Shown piece after piece: positions 19,675-29,506 of a DNA stretch of 64,000 bases. The stretch spans positions 868,001 through 932,000 of the forward strand of contig NC_014217.1 in NCBI RefSeq assembly GCF_000092925.1, in the 5' to 3' direction. Every line of letters begins with the position of its first letter. Within the stretch, counting starts at the first letter, position 1. Below the pieces are notes generated by a model. That model saw nothing but the letters and a program-made list of their open reading frames with translations, was not told where the DNA came from and made no database searches. The stretch is from Ancylobacter novellus DSM 506. GTDB taxonomy: Bacteria; Pseudomonadota; Alphaproteobacteria; Rhizobiales; Xanthobacteraceae. A program made the position numbers and the translations under genes.

Positions 19675-20673
19675 ATGTCGAACTCGATCTTCACCCCGTC
19701 GCGCCGCCGGTTTCTGACGACATCGCTCGCCGGTGTCGCGGCGGCGGGTCTCGCCGGCACCGGGCCGGCATTCTCCGCCACCGGGCGCACCACCGACACG
19801 CTGCGCCTGACCTGGGGTTATTTCGGCTTGAGCTACCTCGCCAAGGAGCATGGGGCGCTGGAGAAGCGGCTCGCAGACCAGGGCATCAAGGTCGAATGGA
19901 TCGGCCCGTTCCCCAATCATGCGCCGACCCTGCAGGCCGTGACCGGCGGCACGGCGGACTATGCCTTTGGCGGCAGCACCACCCCGGCGCTGGCGGCGAT
20001 CCTCGCCGGCTCACCGCTCGTCTTCACCCAGTTCTTCATCTATGAGCCGCGCACGACAGCGATCATCGCCAAGAAAAGCTCCGGCATTTCCAAGGTGGAG
20101 GACCTCATCGGCAAGTCGGTGGCGGTGAATCGCTCCGGCCTTGGCGAATTCCTCGTCGTCGCGGCGCTGGAAAAGCACAATATCGACCGTTCCAAGGTCA
20201 ATTTCGTCTATCTCAACCCGCCCGACGCCGCCCCGGCGCTGGCGGCCGGCAAGGTGGATGCCTGGTCGATGTGGAGCCCCGGCGTCGATATCGCCCGCGT
20301 CGAGTACGACGCGCAGGACGTGTTCATCGAGGAGCGGGACCTGCCGTTCCAGATCGACTTCAACACCTATCTGACCCGCCGCAAGTTCGCCGAGGAGAAC
20401 CCCGACCTGGTGCGCGCCTTCAACGCCGCGATCGTCGCGGAGGCCGAGTGGGCGAACGCCAACAATGTCGAGGCGGAGACCATCGCCTTCAAGGGGCTCA
20501 AATACCCGGAAGCCGTGCGCGACCACTTCATCTCGCTCAACCGTAAATACACCCCCTATTCCGTCACCGACGAGGACTTCCTCACCAAGTTCCAGACCGC
20601 TGCGGACTGGCTGAGCGAGCGCAAGGTGTTGCCGGAGAAGGTGAAGGTCACCGATTACGTGGCCGTGGTGTGA
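19675..20673 (+). CDS. Sulfonate-type ABC transporter substrate-binding protein
   Basis: Periplasmic receptor of 332 residues. The N-terminus SRRRFLTTSLAG followed by a hydrophobic stretch ending near ATG residue 35 is a twin-arginine-like signal. The body shows the SsuA/nitrate-binding pattern (LRLTWGYFGLSYLAKEHG, GGTADYAFGGSTTPALAAIL, LIGKSVAVNRSGLGEFLVV, AGKVDAWSMWSPGV). An AT-rich 18-base gap with AGGA precedes the ATG. The ligand is unknown; neighbours suggest a sulfonate or sulfone. Confidence 0.88.
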   Translation: MSNSIFTPSRRRFLTTSLAGVAAAGLAGTGPAFSATGRTTDTLRLTWGYFGLSYLAKEHGALEKRLADQGIKVEWIGPFPNHAPTLQAVTGGTADYAFGGSTTPALAAILAGSPLVFTQFFIYEPRTTAIIAKKSSGISKVEDLIGKSVAVNRSGLGEFLVVAALEKHNIDRSKVNFVYLNPPDAAPALAAGKVDAWSMWSPGVDIARVEYDAQDVFIEERDLPFQIDFNTYLTRRKFAEENPDLVRAFNAAIVAEAEWANANNVEAETIAFKGLKYPEAVRDHFISLNRKYTPYSVTDEDFLTKFQTAADWLSERKVLPEKVKVTDYVAVV

Positions 20674-20680
20674 GGGTGTC

Positions 20681-21904
20681 ATGAACAAGCCCGTCGATGC
20701 TTCTTTCCTTCGGCCTCCCGCCGATGGTGAGGCCGAACTTGCACGCCTTCAGCCGCTGTTCGACCGGATCGAGGCGGGGGCCAGCGAGCGCGAACGCGAG
20801 CGGATACTCCCCTTCGCCGAGGTGGCGCTGCTGCGCGAGGCGGGCTATGGCGCACTGCGTTTGCTGCGGGGCGACACTGTCGGCCTGACCTTCCGGCAAT
20901 TACTCAAGATCGTCATCCGGCTCGGCGCGGCCGACTCCAACGTGGCGCACATCTTCCGCAACCATTTCACCGTGAACGAGCTTTATGCGCGCCGGGCCCG
21001 GGAGGGCCAGGGCCGCGTCTGGCAGGACGCCATCGCGCGGGGCGCCATCTTCGGCCTCGGCAACATAGAACTGGGCGCCAAGTCGGCCGGCGGCGTGCTG
21101 CCTGCGACGACCATCACCCCGGAGGGCGACGGCTTCCGGTTGGAGGGCACCAAATACTACACCACCGGCACGCTCTACGCCGACTATGTGCTGGTGCGCG
21201 CGGCGACGCCGGACGAGCGGCTCGCGTCAGTGATCATCCCGGTACGGCGCGAGGGGATCGAGATCGTCGATGACTGGGACGGCGTCGGCCAGCGCCTTAC
21301 CGCCTCCGGCACCGGCCATTTCCGCCATGTGCGGGTCGAGGGCGCCGAGGTCGTCTTCGATGCCGACGGGGTGGGCTATGGCCACGCCTATTCCAACACG
21401 CTGGCGCAGCTCTATGTGAGCGCCATCGTCGCCGGCATCGCGCGCGCCGTGCTCAACGATGCGCGGCGCCTGCTGCTGGGGCGCACCCGCACCTTCTACT
21501 ACGCCACCGCCGAGCGGCCGGCCGACGACCCGCTGCTGCTGCAGGTGCTCGGCGAACTCTCCACCGACGCCTTCGCGGCCGAGGCCGCCGTGCTCGCCGC
21601 CGCCGAGGCGCTCGATGAGGTCGGCGCCGCGCGCGACAATGGTCACGACGACGCGGGCCTCGCGCATGAGGCGGCACTGGCTGCCGCAAAGGCCAAGCTC
21701 ATCGTCGACGAACGCGCCATTCGCAGCGCGGGGCGCCTCTTCGATCTCGCCGGCGCCAGCGCCGCCAGCCGCGCCAGGAACCTCGATCGCCACTGGCGCA
21801 ACGCCCGGACCCTCGCGACGCACAATCCCGGTGTGACCAAGGCGGCAGCCATTGGCGCCTTCGAGGCGAACGGGACGCGGCTGCCGGCCAAGGGGTTCTT
21901 TTAA
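20681..21904 (+). CDS. Acyl-CoA-dehydrogenase-fold flavin monooxygenase (SfnB/DszC type)
   Basis: Flavoenzyme of 407 residues with the acyl-CoA dehydrogenase fold: N-terminal helical domain (EVALLREAGYGALRL, LLKIVIRLGAADSNVAHIF), a beta domain with FRLEGTKYYTTGTLYADY, and a C-terminal helical bundle. No acyl-CoA catalytic base is evident, and its place in a sulfur-uptake operon fits the DszC/SfnB group, which use FMNH2 and oxygen on thiophenes, sulfides or sulfones. It starts eight bases after the binding-protein gene and ends a five-gene operon. Exact substrate unknown. Confidence 0.75.
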   Translation: MNKPVDASFLRPPADGEAELARLQPLFDRIEAGASERERERILPFAEVALLREAGYGALRLLRGDTVGLTFRQLLKIVIRLGAADSNVAHIFRNHFTVNELYARRAREGQGRVWQDAIARGAIFGLGNIELGAKSAGGVLPATTITPEGDGFRLEGTKYYTTGTLYADYVLVRAATPDERLASVIIPVRREGIEIVDDWDGVGQRLTASGTGHFRHVRVEGAEVVFDADGVGYGHAYSNTLAQLYVSAIVAGIARAVLNDARRLLLGRTRTFYYATAERPADDPLLLQVLGELSTDAFAAEAAVLAAAEALDEVGAARDNGHDDAGLAHEAALAAAKAKLIVDERAIRSAGRLFDLAGASAASRARNLDRHWRNARTLATHNPGVTKAAAIGAFEANGTRLPAKGFF

Positions 21905-21983
21905 TCCGTCCGCGAGCGTCGCAGGGAAAGGGTGAAACGCCCACCTGCCTCGCTTGAGGACACGGCGGACAACGAGGCAAGGT

Positions 21984-21999
21984 CGCCCGCTCTCGGGCG
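21984..21999. terminator. Hairpin between convergent operons
   Basis: CGCCCG and CGGGCG flank a 4-nt loop in the 169-base gap between the plus-strand oxygenase gene and the minus-strand tauC-like gene. A T-run is missing in both directions, so bidirectional termination is only tentative. Confidence 0.3.
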
Positions 22000-22073
22000 G
22001 GCGTGGCTTACGCCTTGGGCTACTCTGTCTGTCGCTCGGCGCCGAACATTTGGACGTCGCGAATGGTCAACGC

Positions 22074-22979
22074 CTAGCCCTTGCCTGCCCATCCGACGAA
22101 TGTCCGCTCGATGAGGCGCACGGCGCATTCAAAGGCGAAGGCGACGGCGGCGATGAGGAAGATGCCGGCCACAACCACATCGGTGGCGAGGAAATTGGCG
22201 GCGGACTGGATCATGAAGCCGACGCCGCGCGTCGCCGCCACAAGTTCCGCCGCCACCAGCGTCGACCAGCCGGCGCCGAGGGCGATGCGGGTGCCGGTGA
22301 GAATGGACGGTGAGGCCGAGGGGAGCACAACCAGCCGTAGCAGTTGCGCTCGCGTGGCGCCGAGCGCCCGCGCGACATTGAGCCGATTGCCGTCCACGCC
22401 GCGTGTCCCGGCGGCGGTGGCGATGATGATCGGCGGCAGCATGGCGAGGGCGATCACCAGCACTTTCGCGCTCTCGCCGATGCCGGCCCAGATGATGACG
22501 AGGGGCAGATAGGCGAGCGGGGGGATCGGCCGCAGGAACTCGACGATCGGATCGAGGATGCCGCGCCCGACCGTCGACAGCCCGATGGCGAAGCCGGCCG
22601 GCACGCCGATCACCAGCGCTGCCGCCAGCGCGGCGAAGACGCGGAACAAGCTGGCGGCCAGATGCTGCGCCAGCGTGGCGTCGACAAACCCTTCTGTGAC
22701 AAGGCGCCAGAGGCGGGTGGCCACCGCCTGCGGCGAGGGCAGGAACAGCGCCGGCACCGCGCCATACGCCGTCACCCCCCACCACAAGGCGAGGAAGCCG
22801 GCGAGGGTGGCGAGCGGGATCCAGACCCGTGCGGGCAAGGCGAAGCGCCGTCCGGTCTTGCGCGCTTGGGGCGCGGCGGACTGACGCTCGGGCAACTGGT
22901 CGTCGAAGGGGAAGCCTTCCGCCGGCACGATCAGCGGCAGGGCGCTGTCGGCGATCGGCAGGGGGGACAGGAAGCTCAT
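22074..22979 (-). CDS. tauC: Taurine-type ABC transporter permease
   Basis: Inner-membrane permease of 301 residues with an extended hydrophilic N-terminus of about 50 residues. Then come WIPLATLAGFLALWWGVTAY, VGRGILDPIVEFLRPIPPLA and the EAA-like loop NVARALGATRAQLLRLVVLP. The IPPLAYLPLVIIWAGIGE segment is typical of TauC. Its start overlaps the tauB stop by four bases. It is the last gene of a tauABC-ordered operon. Confidence 0.88.
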   Translation of the reverse strand: MSFLSPLPIADSALPLIVPAEGFPFDDQLPERQSAAPQARKTGRRFALPARVWIPLATLAGFLALWWGVTAYGAVPALFLPSPQAVATRLWRLVTEGFVDATLAQHLAASLFRVFAALAAALVIGVPAGFAIGLSTVGRGILDPIVEFLRPIPPLAYLPLVIIWAGIGESAKVLVIALAMLPPIIIATAAGTRGVDGNRLNVARALGATRAQLLRLVVLPSASPSILTGTRIALGAGWSTLVAAELVAATRGVGFMIQSAANFLATDVVVAGIFLIAAVAFAFECAVRLIERTFVGWAGKG

Positions 22980-23749
22980 GTCGGGGCTCCGGCAAAGATC
23001 ACCGCGCGCAGCCGCTCGCGGGCGGCGGCGAAGGCGGGCAAGGACTTGACCTTGCTACCGATTTCAAGGGCATGGCGGCCAAAGGCGAGCGGCTCGTCAT
23101 GCACGATCCGGCCCGGCTTTCCCGCCAGAACCACCAGCCGCGTGCCGAGATAGAGCGCCTCGTCGAGGCCGTGGGTGACGAAGAGAATGGTCTTGCCGGT
23201 GCGCTGCCACACCTCGAGCACCAGGTCCTGCATCTGCTCGCGCGTCATCGCGTCGAGCGCGCCAAGTGGTTCATCCATCAAGAGAATGTCAGGGTCGGCA
23301 ATGAGCGCGCGGGCGAGGCTGACGCGCTGGCGCTGGCCGCCGGAAAGCTGCCAGGTCGCGTGGTCGCCCTTGCCGGCAAGCCCGACCAGGGCGAGCGCCT
23401 CCTCAGCGCGATTATGTCGTTCTTGCAACGGGATAGAGCGCAGGCGCAGGCCGAATGCGACATTGTCGCGGGCGTTCAGCCAGGGGAAAAGCGCGTCGGT
23501 CTGCAGCACCACGCCACGGTCGATGCCCGGCCCGCTCACCCGCCGCTGCTCGACCCAGATCTCGCCTTCGGTCGGCGGCAAGAATCCGGCTATCGCATTG
23601 AGAAGCGTGGATTTTCCGCAACCGGAGGCGCCGAGGAGCACCACGAGTTCGCCAGCCGGGATCGCGAGATCGATGCCGTCGAGCACCGGGGCCTCGCTGC
23701 CGTCCGGCTGCGGAAAATGGACGCCGAGTTGGTGGATGGTCAGTTTCAT
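22976..23749 (-). CDS. tauB: Taurine-type ABC transporter ATP-binding protein
   Basis: ATPase of 258 residues with Walker [13 protein letters not shown], the characteristic GVVLQTDALFPWL Q-loop, [37 protein letters not shown] and FVTHGLDEALYLGTR. This Q-loop and switch region match TauB. The ATG giving MKLTIHQLGVHF is preferred over a GTG start 63 bases upstream, because the longer form would run through the stem-loop that follows tauA. Confidence 0.9.
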   Translation of the reverse strand: MKLTIHQLGVHFPQPDGSEAPVLDGIDLAIPAGELVVLLGASGCGKSTLLNAIAGFLPPTEGEIWVEQRRVSGPGIDRGVVLQTDALFPWLNARDNVAFGLRLRSIPLQERHNRAEEALALVGLAGKGDHATWQLSGGQRQRVSLARALIADPDILLMDEPLGALDAMTREQMQDLVLEVWQRTGKTILFVTHGLDEALYLGTRLVVLAGKPGRIVHDEPLAFGRHALEIGSKVKSLPAFAAARERLRAVIFAGAPT

Positions 23750-23796
23750 GAGGTGAACAGTCAGGCCGATCAGGCCAGTTTGCGCTGGGGAAAAGG

Positions 23797-23836
23797 GGCC
23801 CGGCATCGGCACCCTGGCGAGTGCGGAGGCCGGGCC
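23797..23836 (-). terminator. Stem-loop with short T-run between tauA and tauB
   Basis: Read on the minus strand, GGCCCGGC pairs with GCCGGGCC across a 24-nt loop and is followed by CCTTTT. It lies between the tauA stop and the tauB start. It could be a leaky terminator or a decay barrier that lets the binding protein be made in excess of tauBC. Confidence 0.5.
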
Positions 23837-23906
23837 TTAAGTTCGTCGCGTGTCTCACGCACCACGACGCTCGGGAATGGAGGGTCAGCCGGGAAAAGAG
23901 GGCCCG

Positions 23907-24926
23907 TCAGTTCAGCTTGGCGGCCTGCTCGGCCGGGGCGCGGCTGACATAGGGGCCGTAGTCCTTCAGCACGGCCTCGATGCGGCCCTGCTCCTTGAGG
24001 AAGTTGGCGGTGGCGACGATGGCCTCGACCGAGCCGCCGCCGAGCAGCCCTTCGGAGAGCTGGTCGGCCAGCAGCGGGAACTTGTTGCCCTTCAGCAGCT
24101 CGGGAATTTCCTCCGGCTTGGCGCCGGTGAGCTTGGCGATGGCCAGCACCTGCGGCGAGGCGGCGGTCCAGCTGGCGCCGTTCTTCGCGTAGTCGGCGTA
24201 AGACTCCGCCGTCACCTTGACGAATTCGGCAACGATCTCGGGATGCGCCTTGGCGAAATCCTTGCGCACGATCCAGGCGTCGAAGGTCGGGGCGCCCCAT
24301 TTCGCGACATCGGCGGAGGAGGCGAAGACCGTGCCCGTCTCCTTGATCTTGCCCAGCGCCGGGTCCCAGACATAGGCGGCGTCGATGTCGCCACGGGTGA
24401 AGGCAGCGGCGATTTCCGGCGGGCGCAGATTCAGAATCTCGACGCTCTTGGCATCGACGCCCCAGTGCTTCAGCGCCGCCAGCAGCGAGTAATGCGTGGT
24501 GGAGACGAAGGGCACCGCCACCTTCTTGCCCTTGAAGTCCTCGGGCTTTTCGATTCCGGCGCCGTTGCGCACCACCAGCGCCTCCGCCTCGCCCAGCAGG
24601 GCGGCGACATAGATGGTCTCGATCGGCACCTCGTGGCTGGCGGCGGCGGCGAGCGGGGAGGAGCCGACATAGCCGATCTGGATGGCGCCGGAGGCGATGG
24701 CGGCGATCACGTCGGCACCTGAGTCGAATTTGCGCCAGTCGATGCTGGCCTTGGTCGCCTTCTCATAGGCGCTGTCGGCCTGCGCGACTTTCGCCGGGTC
24801 GGCGCCGGTCTGGTAGCCGATGGTGACGTCCGTGGCGAAGGCGGGAGCGAGGAAGCCCGGGCCGGCGATCAGCAGGCCGAGCGCGGCCGTGGCGGCGAGA
24901 AGGCCGCGGCGGGAAAGAGTGGTCAT
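23907..24926 (-). CDS. tauA: Taurine ABC transporter substrate-binding protein
   Basis: Periplasmic binding protein of 339 residues. Signal peptide to about residue 31 (LSRRGLLAATAALG..APAFA). From memory of TauA, many segments match: VTIGYQTGADPAKVAQADSA, IDWRKFDSGADVIAAIASG, IGYVGSSPLAAAASHEVPIE, ISTTHYSLLAALKHWGV-like VSTTHYSLLAALKHWGVDA, and AYVWDPAL. Taurine is therefore the best ligand prediction. No tauD dioxygenase or taurine transaminase accompanies it in the island, so sulfur release from the ligand must use other enzymes. Confidence 0.92.
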   Translation of the reverse strand: MTTLSRRGLLAATAALGLLIAGPGFLAPAFATDVTIGYQTGADPAKVAQADSAYEKATKASIDWRKFDSGADVIAAIASGAIQIGYVGSSPLAAAASHEVPIETIYVAALLGEAEALVVRNGAGIEKPEDFKGKKVAVPFVSTTHYSLLAALKHWGVDAKSVEILNLRPPEIAAAFTRGDIDAAYVWDPALGKIKETGTVFASSADVAKWGAPTFDAWIVRKDFAKAHPEIVAEFVKVTAESYADYAKNGASWTAASPQVLAIAKLTGAKPEEIPELLKGNKFPLLADQLSEGLLGGGSVEAIVATANFLKEQGRIEAVLKDYGPYVSRAPAEQAAKLN

Positions 24927-25138
24927 CGGTCAAATCCATAGACAGGCCGTCGGGGCGAGCGGCGCCCGCGTATCGGCTGTTGAAATCTCGGGTGAATCTG
25001 GAAGGCCGCGATCAGCGGCGTCGACAGGTCCAGGTCATGAAAGTGCCCCCGCAGCGGGACGTCGGCGCGCTGGCGGAAGGCGCAGCGGCAACGTCGGCAC
25101 GCTCATCTGAGCAGAGCCCGCACCGCCGGTCAATAGAA

Positions 25139-25157
25139 ATCTATCTAATTAATAGAT
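25139..25157. promoter_or_regulatory. Palindrome ATCTAT-N7-ATAGAT, copy 2
   Basis: Perfect 6+6 inverted repeat with 7-nt spacer in the 246-base gap upstream of tauA (minus strand), about 210 bases before its start. Copies 1 and 3 are almost the same. It is taken as an operator for the tauABC unit; it lies just beyond the stop of the FAD oxidoreductase gene, so it could also influence readthrough from that operon. Confidence 0.65.
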
Positions 25158-25172
25158 TATTGTCGGTGCCTG

Positions 25173-26696
25173 TCAGGCAGAGGCATAACGCCTTGCGACG
25201 TCGTTCGAATCCTCAACTTTATCCAGTTGCGCCGCCACGGCGCCGGCGATGCGGACGGCGTGGTTGGTCACGTCCGGCAGGCCCATCAGCTCGCCGATCG
25301 TGCCTCGGGCCAAAGGACCCGCGACCAGCAGGGTAGGCTGGGCCGCGCCCTGCGCGTCGATCGCCTCCCCGTCGATGGTCACGTCAATGCCGAGCCGCAG
25401 CGGATCGGGCCGGGCCATGCCGTGCGCCTCCAGCGCGGCGAGTGCGGGATTGGAGGCGAACACCGAGCCATGCGCCGGGCCGGTCGCCACGATCACAGCG
25501 TCGACGCTCTCCTGCGTGCGGGCGCCGTTGCGCCGCTGGCGCAGCTCGACCTGGATGGCCTCGCCCTCCCGCCGGATCGCCTTGAGCGAGGCGGGGGCAA
25601 TGGCGAGCGTCCCGGCGGCGATGCGGCGGTCGAGAACTTCCTCGACCTGCGGGGCGATGCGGAACCGATGAACGTCCCAGAACGGGCGCAGATGGCGCAG
25701 CAGCCGGCTCCGCTCGGCAAGCGGCAGGGCGCGCCAAATTCCGCTGCCCTGCAGCCGCAACTGATCGAACACACAGTGCCAGCTTTTGCCCGCCGCTACC
25801 GCCTCCGCCACGGCCGCGCGGACCTGCCGCACCAGATCGCGGACGGTGCGGCTGGGCGCGGTGAGGAAGTCACCCGCCGGGTCGTGCAGCGCCGCCGGGT
25901 GCCCGCGCGAGCGCAGCCCACGGCGGGAGATGGCGAGGATCGCGCCGTGATGGCCGCGCGCGTCGAGGCTCGCCACGATGTCGGCCATGGTGAGGCCCGT
26001 GCCGACGATAAGCACGCGGTCGGTGGGGCGGATAGCGTCGAAGCTGCCCGGCTCACAGGGGTTGTTCACATAGCGGGGATGACCGCCGAGCGCCGCCTCG
26101 ACCGCGCGCGGCGCGGAAGGCGCGGCGTGGGCGACCGCGAGCACGAGTATGTCCGTGCGCACGCGCCGGCCGTCGGCCGTGGTGAGCACGTAGCGCCCGT
26201 CGACGCGTTCGATGTCCGTGGCGCGCGACCTGATATGGCGCAGGCGCGGGGACACCTCCGCCAGCGCCTGTGTGACATAGCGGCCGAACACGGCGCGAGA
26301 GGGGAAATTCCGTCCGTTGGAGCAGGCCGCCGGGTCGGCGAGCAGCGCGCCGGAGGTTTCCAGCCAATCGTTGAAATGCCAGGGCTGGTCCGGCACCAGC
26401 GACATGCGGGTGGCCGGCACATTGATGCGGTGCGCAGGGTCGGCCGCGCTGTAGGCGAGGCCCCGGCCGATCTCCTCGCGCGGCTCGATGATGACGATCC
26501 CGGTGAGATCCGGGCGCTGGCGCAGCAGGTGCCAGGCGACGGCAGCTCCCGAGAAGCCGCCGCCGATGATGGCGACGCGCGTGTCGATCGTTGCCGTCGG
26601 GGCCAATCGGGTGTCGTGCGGATCATGGTCGATACCCGACCCGATGCTACATGGCGCGGCCGTGGGGGGCTGTACGTCGGTCATGGCCGCGCTCAA
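25173..26696 (-). CDS. FAD/NAD(P)-binding oxidoreductase
   Basis: Flavoprotein of 507 residues with an N-terminal FAD Rossmann motif [18 protein letters not shown] (about 41-58), [13 protein letters not shown], an internal second dinucleotide motif [18 protein letters not shown], and VIVATGP near the C-terminus. It belongs to the FAD-NAD(P)-binding (HycB/YdhS-like) group of uncertain function. It overlaps the ssuD start by four bases and is the last gene of the ssu operon, so it probably supplies electrons or oxidises a product of sulfonate breakdown. It is not part of the standard ssuEADCB set. The exact role is not known. Confidence 0.75.
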   Translation of the reverse strand: MSAAMTDVQPPTAAPCSIGSGIDHDPHDTRLAPTATIDTRVAIIGGGFSGAAVAWHLLRQRPDLTGIVIIEPREEIGRGLAYSAADPAHRINVPATRMSLVPDQPWHFNDWLETSGALLADPAACSNGRNFPSRAVFGRYVTQALAEVSPRLRHIRSRATDIERVDGRYVLTTADGRRVRTDILVLAVAHAAPSAPRAVEAALGGHPRYVNNPCEPGSFDAIRPTDRVLIVGTGLTMADIVASLDARGHHGAILAISRRGLRSRGHPAALHDPAGDFLTAPSRTVRDLVRQVRAAVAEAVAAGKSWHCVFDQLRLQGSGIWRALPLAERSRLLRHLRPFWDVHRFRIAPQVEEVLDRRIAAGTLAIAPASLKAIRREGEAIQVELRQRRNGARTQESVDAVIVATGPAHGSVFASNPALAALEAHGMARPDPLRLGIDVTIDGEAIDAQGAAQPTLLVAGPLARGTIGELMGLPDVTNHAVRIAGAVAAQLDKVEDSNDVARRYASA

Positions 26697-27871
26697 GACT
26701 GCGCGGCGCGGATCGGCGGGCGGTAGTCGTTGGCGATGGTCTCGCCGAACGGCCCGGTGTTCACGCTGGTGGCGGCCTGCGTGATGCCGTGGTTGAGCTT
26801 CAGGCGCGGCAGCACCAGTTCCGCCACCCGATAGGCTTCCTCAAGGTGCGGGTAGCCGGAGAGGATGAAGCTGTCGATGCCGAGATCGGCATATTCCTGC
26901 ATGCGCGCCGCCACCGTCTCGCCCGAGCCGACCAAGGCGGTGCCGGCCCCGCCGCGCACCAGCCCGACGCCGGCCCACAGATTCGGGCTCACTTCCAGCT
27001 TATCACGCCGCCCGCCATGCAGCGCCGACATCCGCGACTGGCCGACTGAATCGAGGCGGGAGAACACTTTCTGCGCGGCCGCGATGGTGTCGTCGTCGAG
27101 ATGGCGGATCAGGTCGTCCGCCGCTTCCCAGGCCTTGGCGTCGGTCTCTCGGGCGATGACGTGGAGGCGAATACCGAAGGAGACCTTGCGGCCCTCGGCC
27201 TCGGCGAGCGCCCGGACCTGCTTGATCTTGGCCGCGACGGCGGCCGGGGGCTCGCCCCAGGTGAGGTATTTGTCGACATGCTCGGCCGCCACCTTGTTGG
27301 CCGCCTCCGAGGAGCCGCCGAAATACAGCGCCGGGCCCTCCGCCTGGACCGGCGGAAACAGCAGATGCGCGTCGTCGACCTTGATGTGCTTGCCGAAATA
27401 GGTCACCCGCTCGCCGGCCAGAAGGCGGCGATAGACGGTGAGGAACTCGTCGGTGACCTCGTAGCGCTCGTCATGATTGAGGAAGATGCCGTCGCCGGCA
27501 TTCTCCACCGGATCGCCGCCGGTGACGATGTTGATCAGCAGGCGCCCGTCGGAGATGCGGTCGAGCGTCGCCGTCATGCGGGCATAGAGGGTGGGGGAGG
27601 CCAGGCCGGGCCGCACCGCCACGAGATAGCGCAGGCGCTTGGTGGCGGGGGCCAGCGCCGAGGCGACCAGCCAGGAATCCTCGCAGCTTTTGCCCGTCGG
27701 GATCAGCACGCCGTAATAGCCCAGCCGATCGGCGGCCTGCGCCACCTGCCGGAGATAGTCGATATCCGTCGCGCGCGCGCCGACCGAGGTGCCGAGATAG
27801 CGCCCGTCGCCATGGGTCGGCAGGAACCAGAGGACGTTGACGCCGTCGTTTGAGGAGCCGGGTTGAGACAT
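26693..27871 (-). CDS. ssuD: FMNH2-dependent alkanesulfonate monooxygenase
   Basis: Luciferase-family oxygenase of 392 residues matching the canonical Ssu[94 protein letters not shown] and [13 protein letters not shown]. It converts alkanesulfonate, FMNH2 and O2 to aldehyde and sulfite. The C-terminus is slightly longer than in E. coli. Reduced FMN probably comes from the reductase at 30600. Eight bases separate it from ssuB. Confidence 0.95.
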   Translation of the reverse strand: MSQPGSSNDGVNVLWFLPTHGDGRYLGTSVGARATDIDYLRQVAQAADRLGYYGVLIPTGKSCEDSWLVASALAPATKRLRYLVAVRPGLASPTLYARMTATLDRISDGRLLINIVTGGDPVENAGDGIFLNHDERYEVTDEFLTVYRRLLAGERVTYFGKHIKVDDAHLLFPPVQAEGPALYFGGSSEAANKVAAEHVDKYLTWGEPPAAVAAKIKQVRALAEAEGRKVSFGIRLHVIARETDAKAWEAADDLIRHLDDDTIAAAQKVFSRLDSVGQSRMSALHGGRRDKLEVSPNLWAGVGLVRGGAGTALVGSGETVAARMQEYADLGIDSFILSGYPHLEEAYRVAELVLPRLKLNHGITQAATSVNTGPFGETIANDYRPPIRAAQS

Positions 27872-27879
27872 GGGTTTTC

Positions 27880-28638
27880 CTATTCTGCGGCAGCTGGCAT
27901 CGCCGTTTGGCGGCGGATGGGACCGAGGACGTTCAGGATCTGGCGTTTGAGGGCTTCAAAGTCCGGAGCGCCGGGTTCTCGCGGGCGGGGCAGCTCGACG
28001 CTGACAAGGCTCGCCACCCGTCCGGGATTTGGCTGCATCACCACGATCCGATCGGCGAGCAGCAGCGCCTCGTCGATGTCGTGGGTGACGAGCACCAGCG
28101 TCGGGCGGGTGTCTTCCCACAAGGCGAGGAGATGCTCCTGCAGGTCGGCGCGGGTGAAGGCGTCGAGCGCGGAAAACGGCTCGTCCAGCAGCAGGACGCG
28201 CGGCTGGGCGATCAGCGCGCGGGCCAGCGCAACACGCTGCGCCTGCCCGCCGGAGAGCTCGCGCGGCCAGCGCTCCCCATGCGCGGCAAGGCCGATGCGC
28301 TGGAGCGCCAGCTCGACCCGGGCGGCACGCTCGGCGCGCGGCAAATGGGCGATGCCGAAGCCGATGTTCTGCGCGACGGTCAGCCAGGCCAGCAGGCGCG
28401 GCTCCTGGAACACGACGCCCACCGCCGGGTGAGGGGCGGTGATGGCCTCGCCGTCGAGGTCGACCCGGCCGGCGCTCGGCCGGTCGAGTCCGGCAATGAG
28501 GCGCAGCAGCGTGCTCTTGCCGCAGCCGGAACCACCGACCACGGCGAGAATCTCGGCCGGGCGCACGCTCAGCGTCAGATGGGCCAGTGCCTGCGTGCCG
28601 GACGGATAGGTCTTGCCGATATTTTCGAGCCGCAGCAT
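27880..28638 (-). CDS. ssuB: Sulfonate ABC transporter ATP-binding protein
   Basis: ATPase of 252 residues. Walker [13 protein letters not shown], the SsuB Q-loop [53 protein letters not shown] and [14 protein letters not shown] are intact. It starts three bases after the permease stop (minus strand) and precedes ssuD, as in ssuADCB-type operons. Confidence 0.92.
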   Translation of the reverse strand: MLRLENIGKTYPSGTQALAHLTLSVRPAEILAVVGGSGCGKSTLLRLIAGLDRPSAGRVDLDGEAITAPHPAVGVVFQEPRLLAWLTVAQNIGFGIAHLPRAERAARVELALQRIGLAAHGERWPRELSGGQAQRVALARALIAQPRVLLLDEPFSALDAFTRADLQEHLLALWEDTRPTLVLVTHDIDEALLLADRIVVMQPNPGRVASLVSVELPRPREPGAPDFEALKRQILNVLGPIRRQTAMPAAAE

Positions 28639-28641
28639 TGC

Positions 28642-29505
28642 TCAGCCCTCCGCCGCGACGGCACGCTGGGCCGTGTCTTCCCAGCGCAGCAGCGGCGAAC
28701 TCGCGGCCACCAGCAGCGCATCGGTCAGCTTGCCGAGCACGGCGAAGACGACGATGGCGGCAACGATCTGCGCCGGCTTGCCGAGCTGCTGGCCGTCGAC
28801 CAGCAGATAGCCGAGGCCTTCCGAGGCGCCCATGAATTCGGCGGCGACGACGAACATCCAGCCGAGGCCGAGCCCGGAGCGCAGCGCCACGATGTAGTGT
28901 GGCAGCACCGCCGGCAGCAGGATGCGGCGGGCGAGCTGCAACCGGGTCAGGCGGAAGCTGCGCCCGACCTCGATGATCTTGCGGTCGACCGAGAGGATGG
29001 CCCCGAGCGTGCCGAGATAGACCGGGAAGGCGACGCCGACCGCGATCAGCGTGACCTTGGACGCCTCGAAGATCCCGAGCCAAAGAATGAACAGCGGCAC
29101 CCAGGCGATGGAGGGGATGGCACGCAGCCCCTGGAGGGTCGGGTCGATCAGCGCGCGGGCCAGTCCCGAGGCGCCGGCCAGCGCCCCGAACAGTGTCCCC
29201 GCCGCGACGCCCAGCGCGAAGCCGGCCGCGACGCGGGCGAGGGTGGCGCGTATGTGAAGGTCGAGATCGCCGCTGCGGGCGAGGTCGGCAAGCGTCGCCA
29301 GGAGGAAGCTCGGCGCCGGCAGCAGCCGTCCTTGGGCGAGCCCCGCGCGAACAGCCACCTCCCATGCGAGCGCGGCGCCAACGGGCAAGGCGAGGCCGAG
29401 CAGCGCCCGGTGCCAGCCGAGGAGCTGTCGTTCCGACCGCCCACCGCGCCACCCGTGGCGCGGTGGCGCGGTTGGTGCTTCGACGACGCCGTCCGCAGCG
29501 CTCAT
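28642..29505 (-). CDS. ssuC: Sulfonate ABC transporter permease
   Basis: Inner-membrane permease of 287 residues. Six or so membrane segments, the opening LGLALPVGAALAWEVAVRAG, LQGLRAIPSIAWVPLFILWL and the EAA-like loop EVGRSFRLTRLQLARRILLP are typical of SsuC. A cytoplasmic N-terminus of about 30 residues precedes the first segment. One base separates it from the binding-protein stop. Confidence 0.92.
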   Translation of the reverse strand: MSAADGVVEAPTAPPRHGWRGGRSERQLLGWHRALLGLALPVGAALAWEVAVRAGLAQGRLLPAPSFLLATLADLARSGDLDLHIRATLARVAAGFALGVAAGTLFGALAGASGLARALIDPTLQGLRAIPSIAWVPLFILWLGIFEASKVTLIAVGVAFPVYLGTLGAILSVDRKIIEVGRSFRLTRLQLARRILLPAVLPHYIVALRSGLGLGWMFVVAAEFMGASEGLGYLLVDGQQLGKPAQIVAAIVVFAVLGKLTDALLVAASSPLLRWEDTAQRAVAAEG

Positions 29506-29506
29506 C

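Noticed and set aside
23750..23812. A longer TauB starting at GTG 23812
   Set aside because: The extra residues (MPMPGPFSPAQ...) have no family similarity and overlap the hairpin between tauA and tauB.
22074..24926. A tauD-type taurine dioxygenase to go with tauABC
   Set aside because: No 2-oxoglutarate dioxygenase gene is present in the island; none of the neighbours fits.
25227..26726. A 499-residue plus-strand open frame
   Set aside because: Opposite-strand shadow of the FAD oxidoreductase with intact Rossmann motifs.
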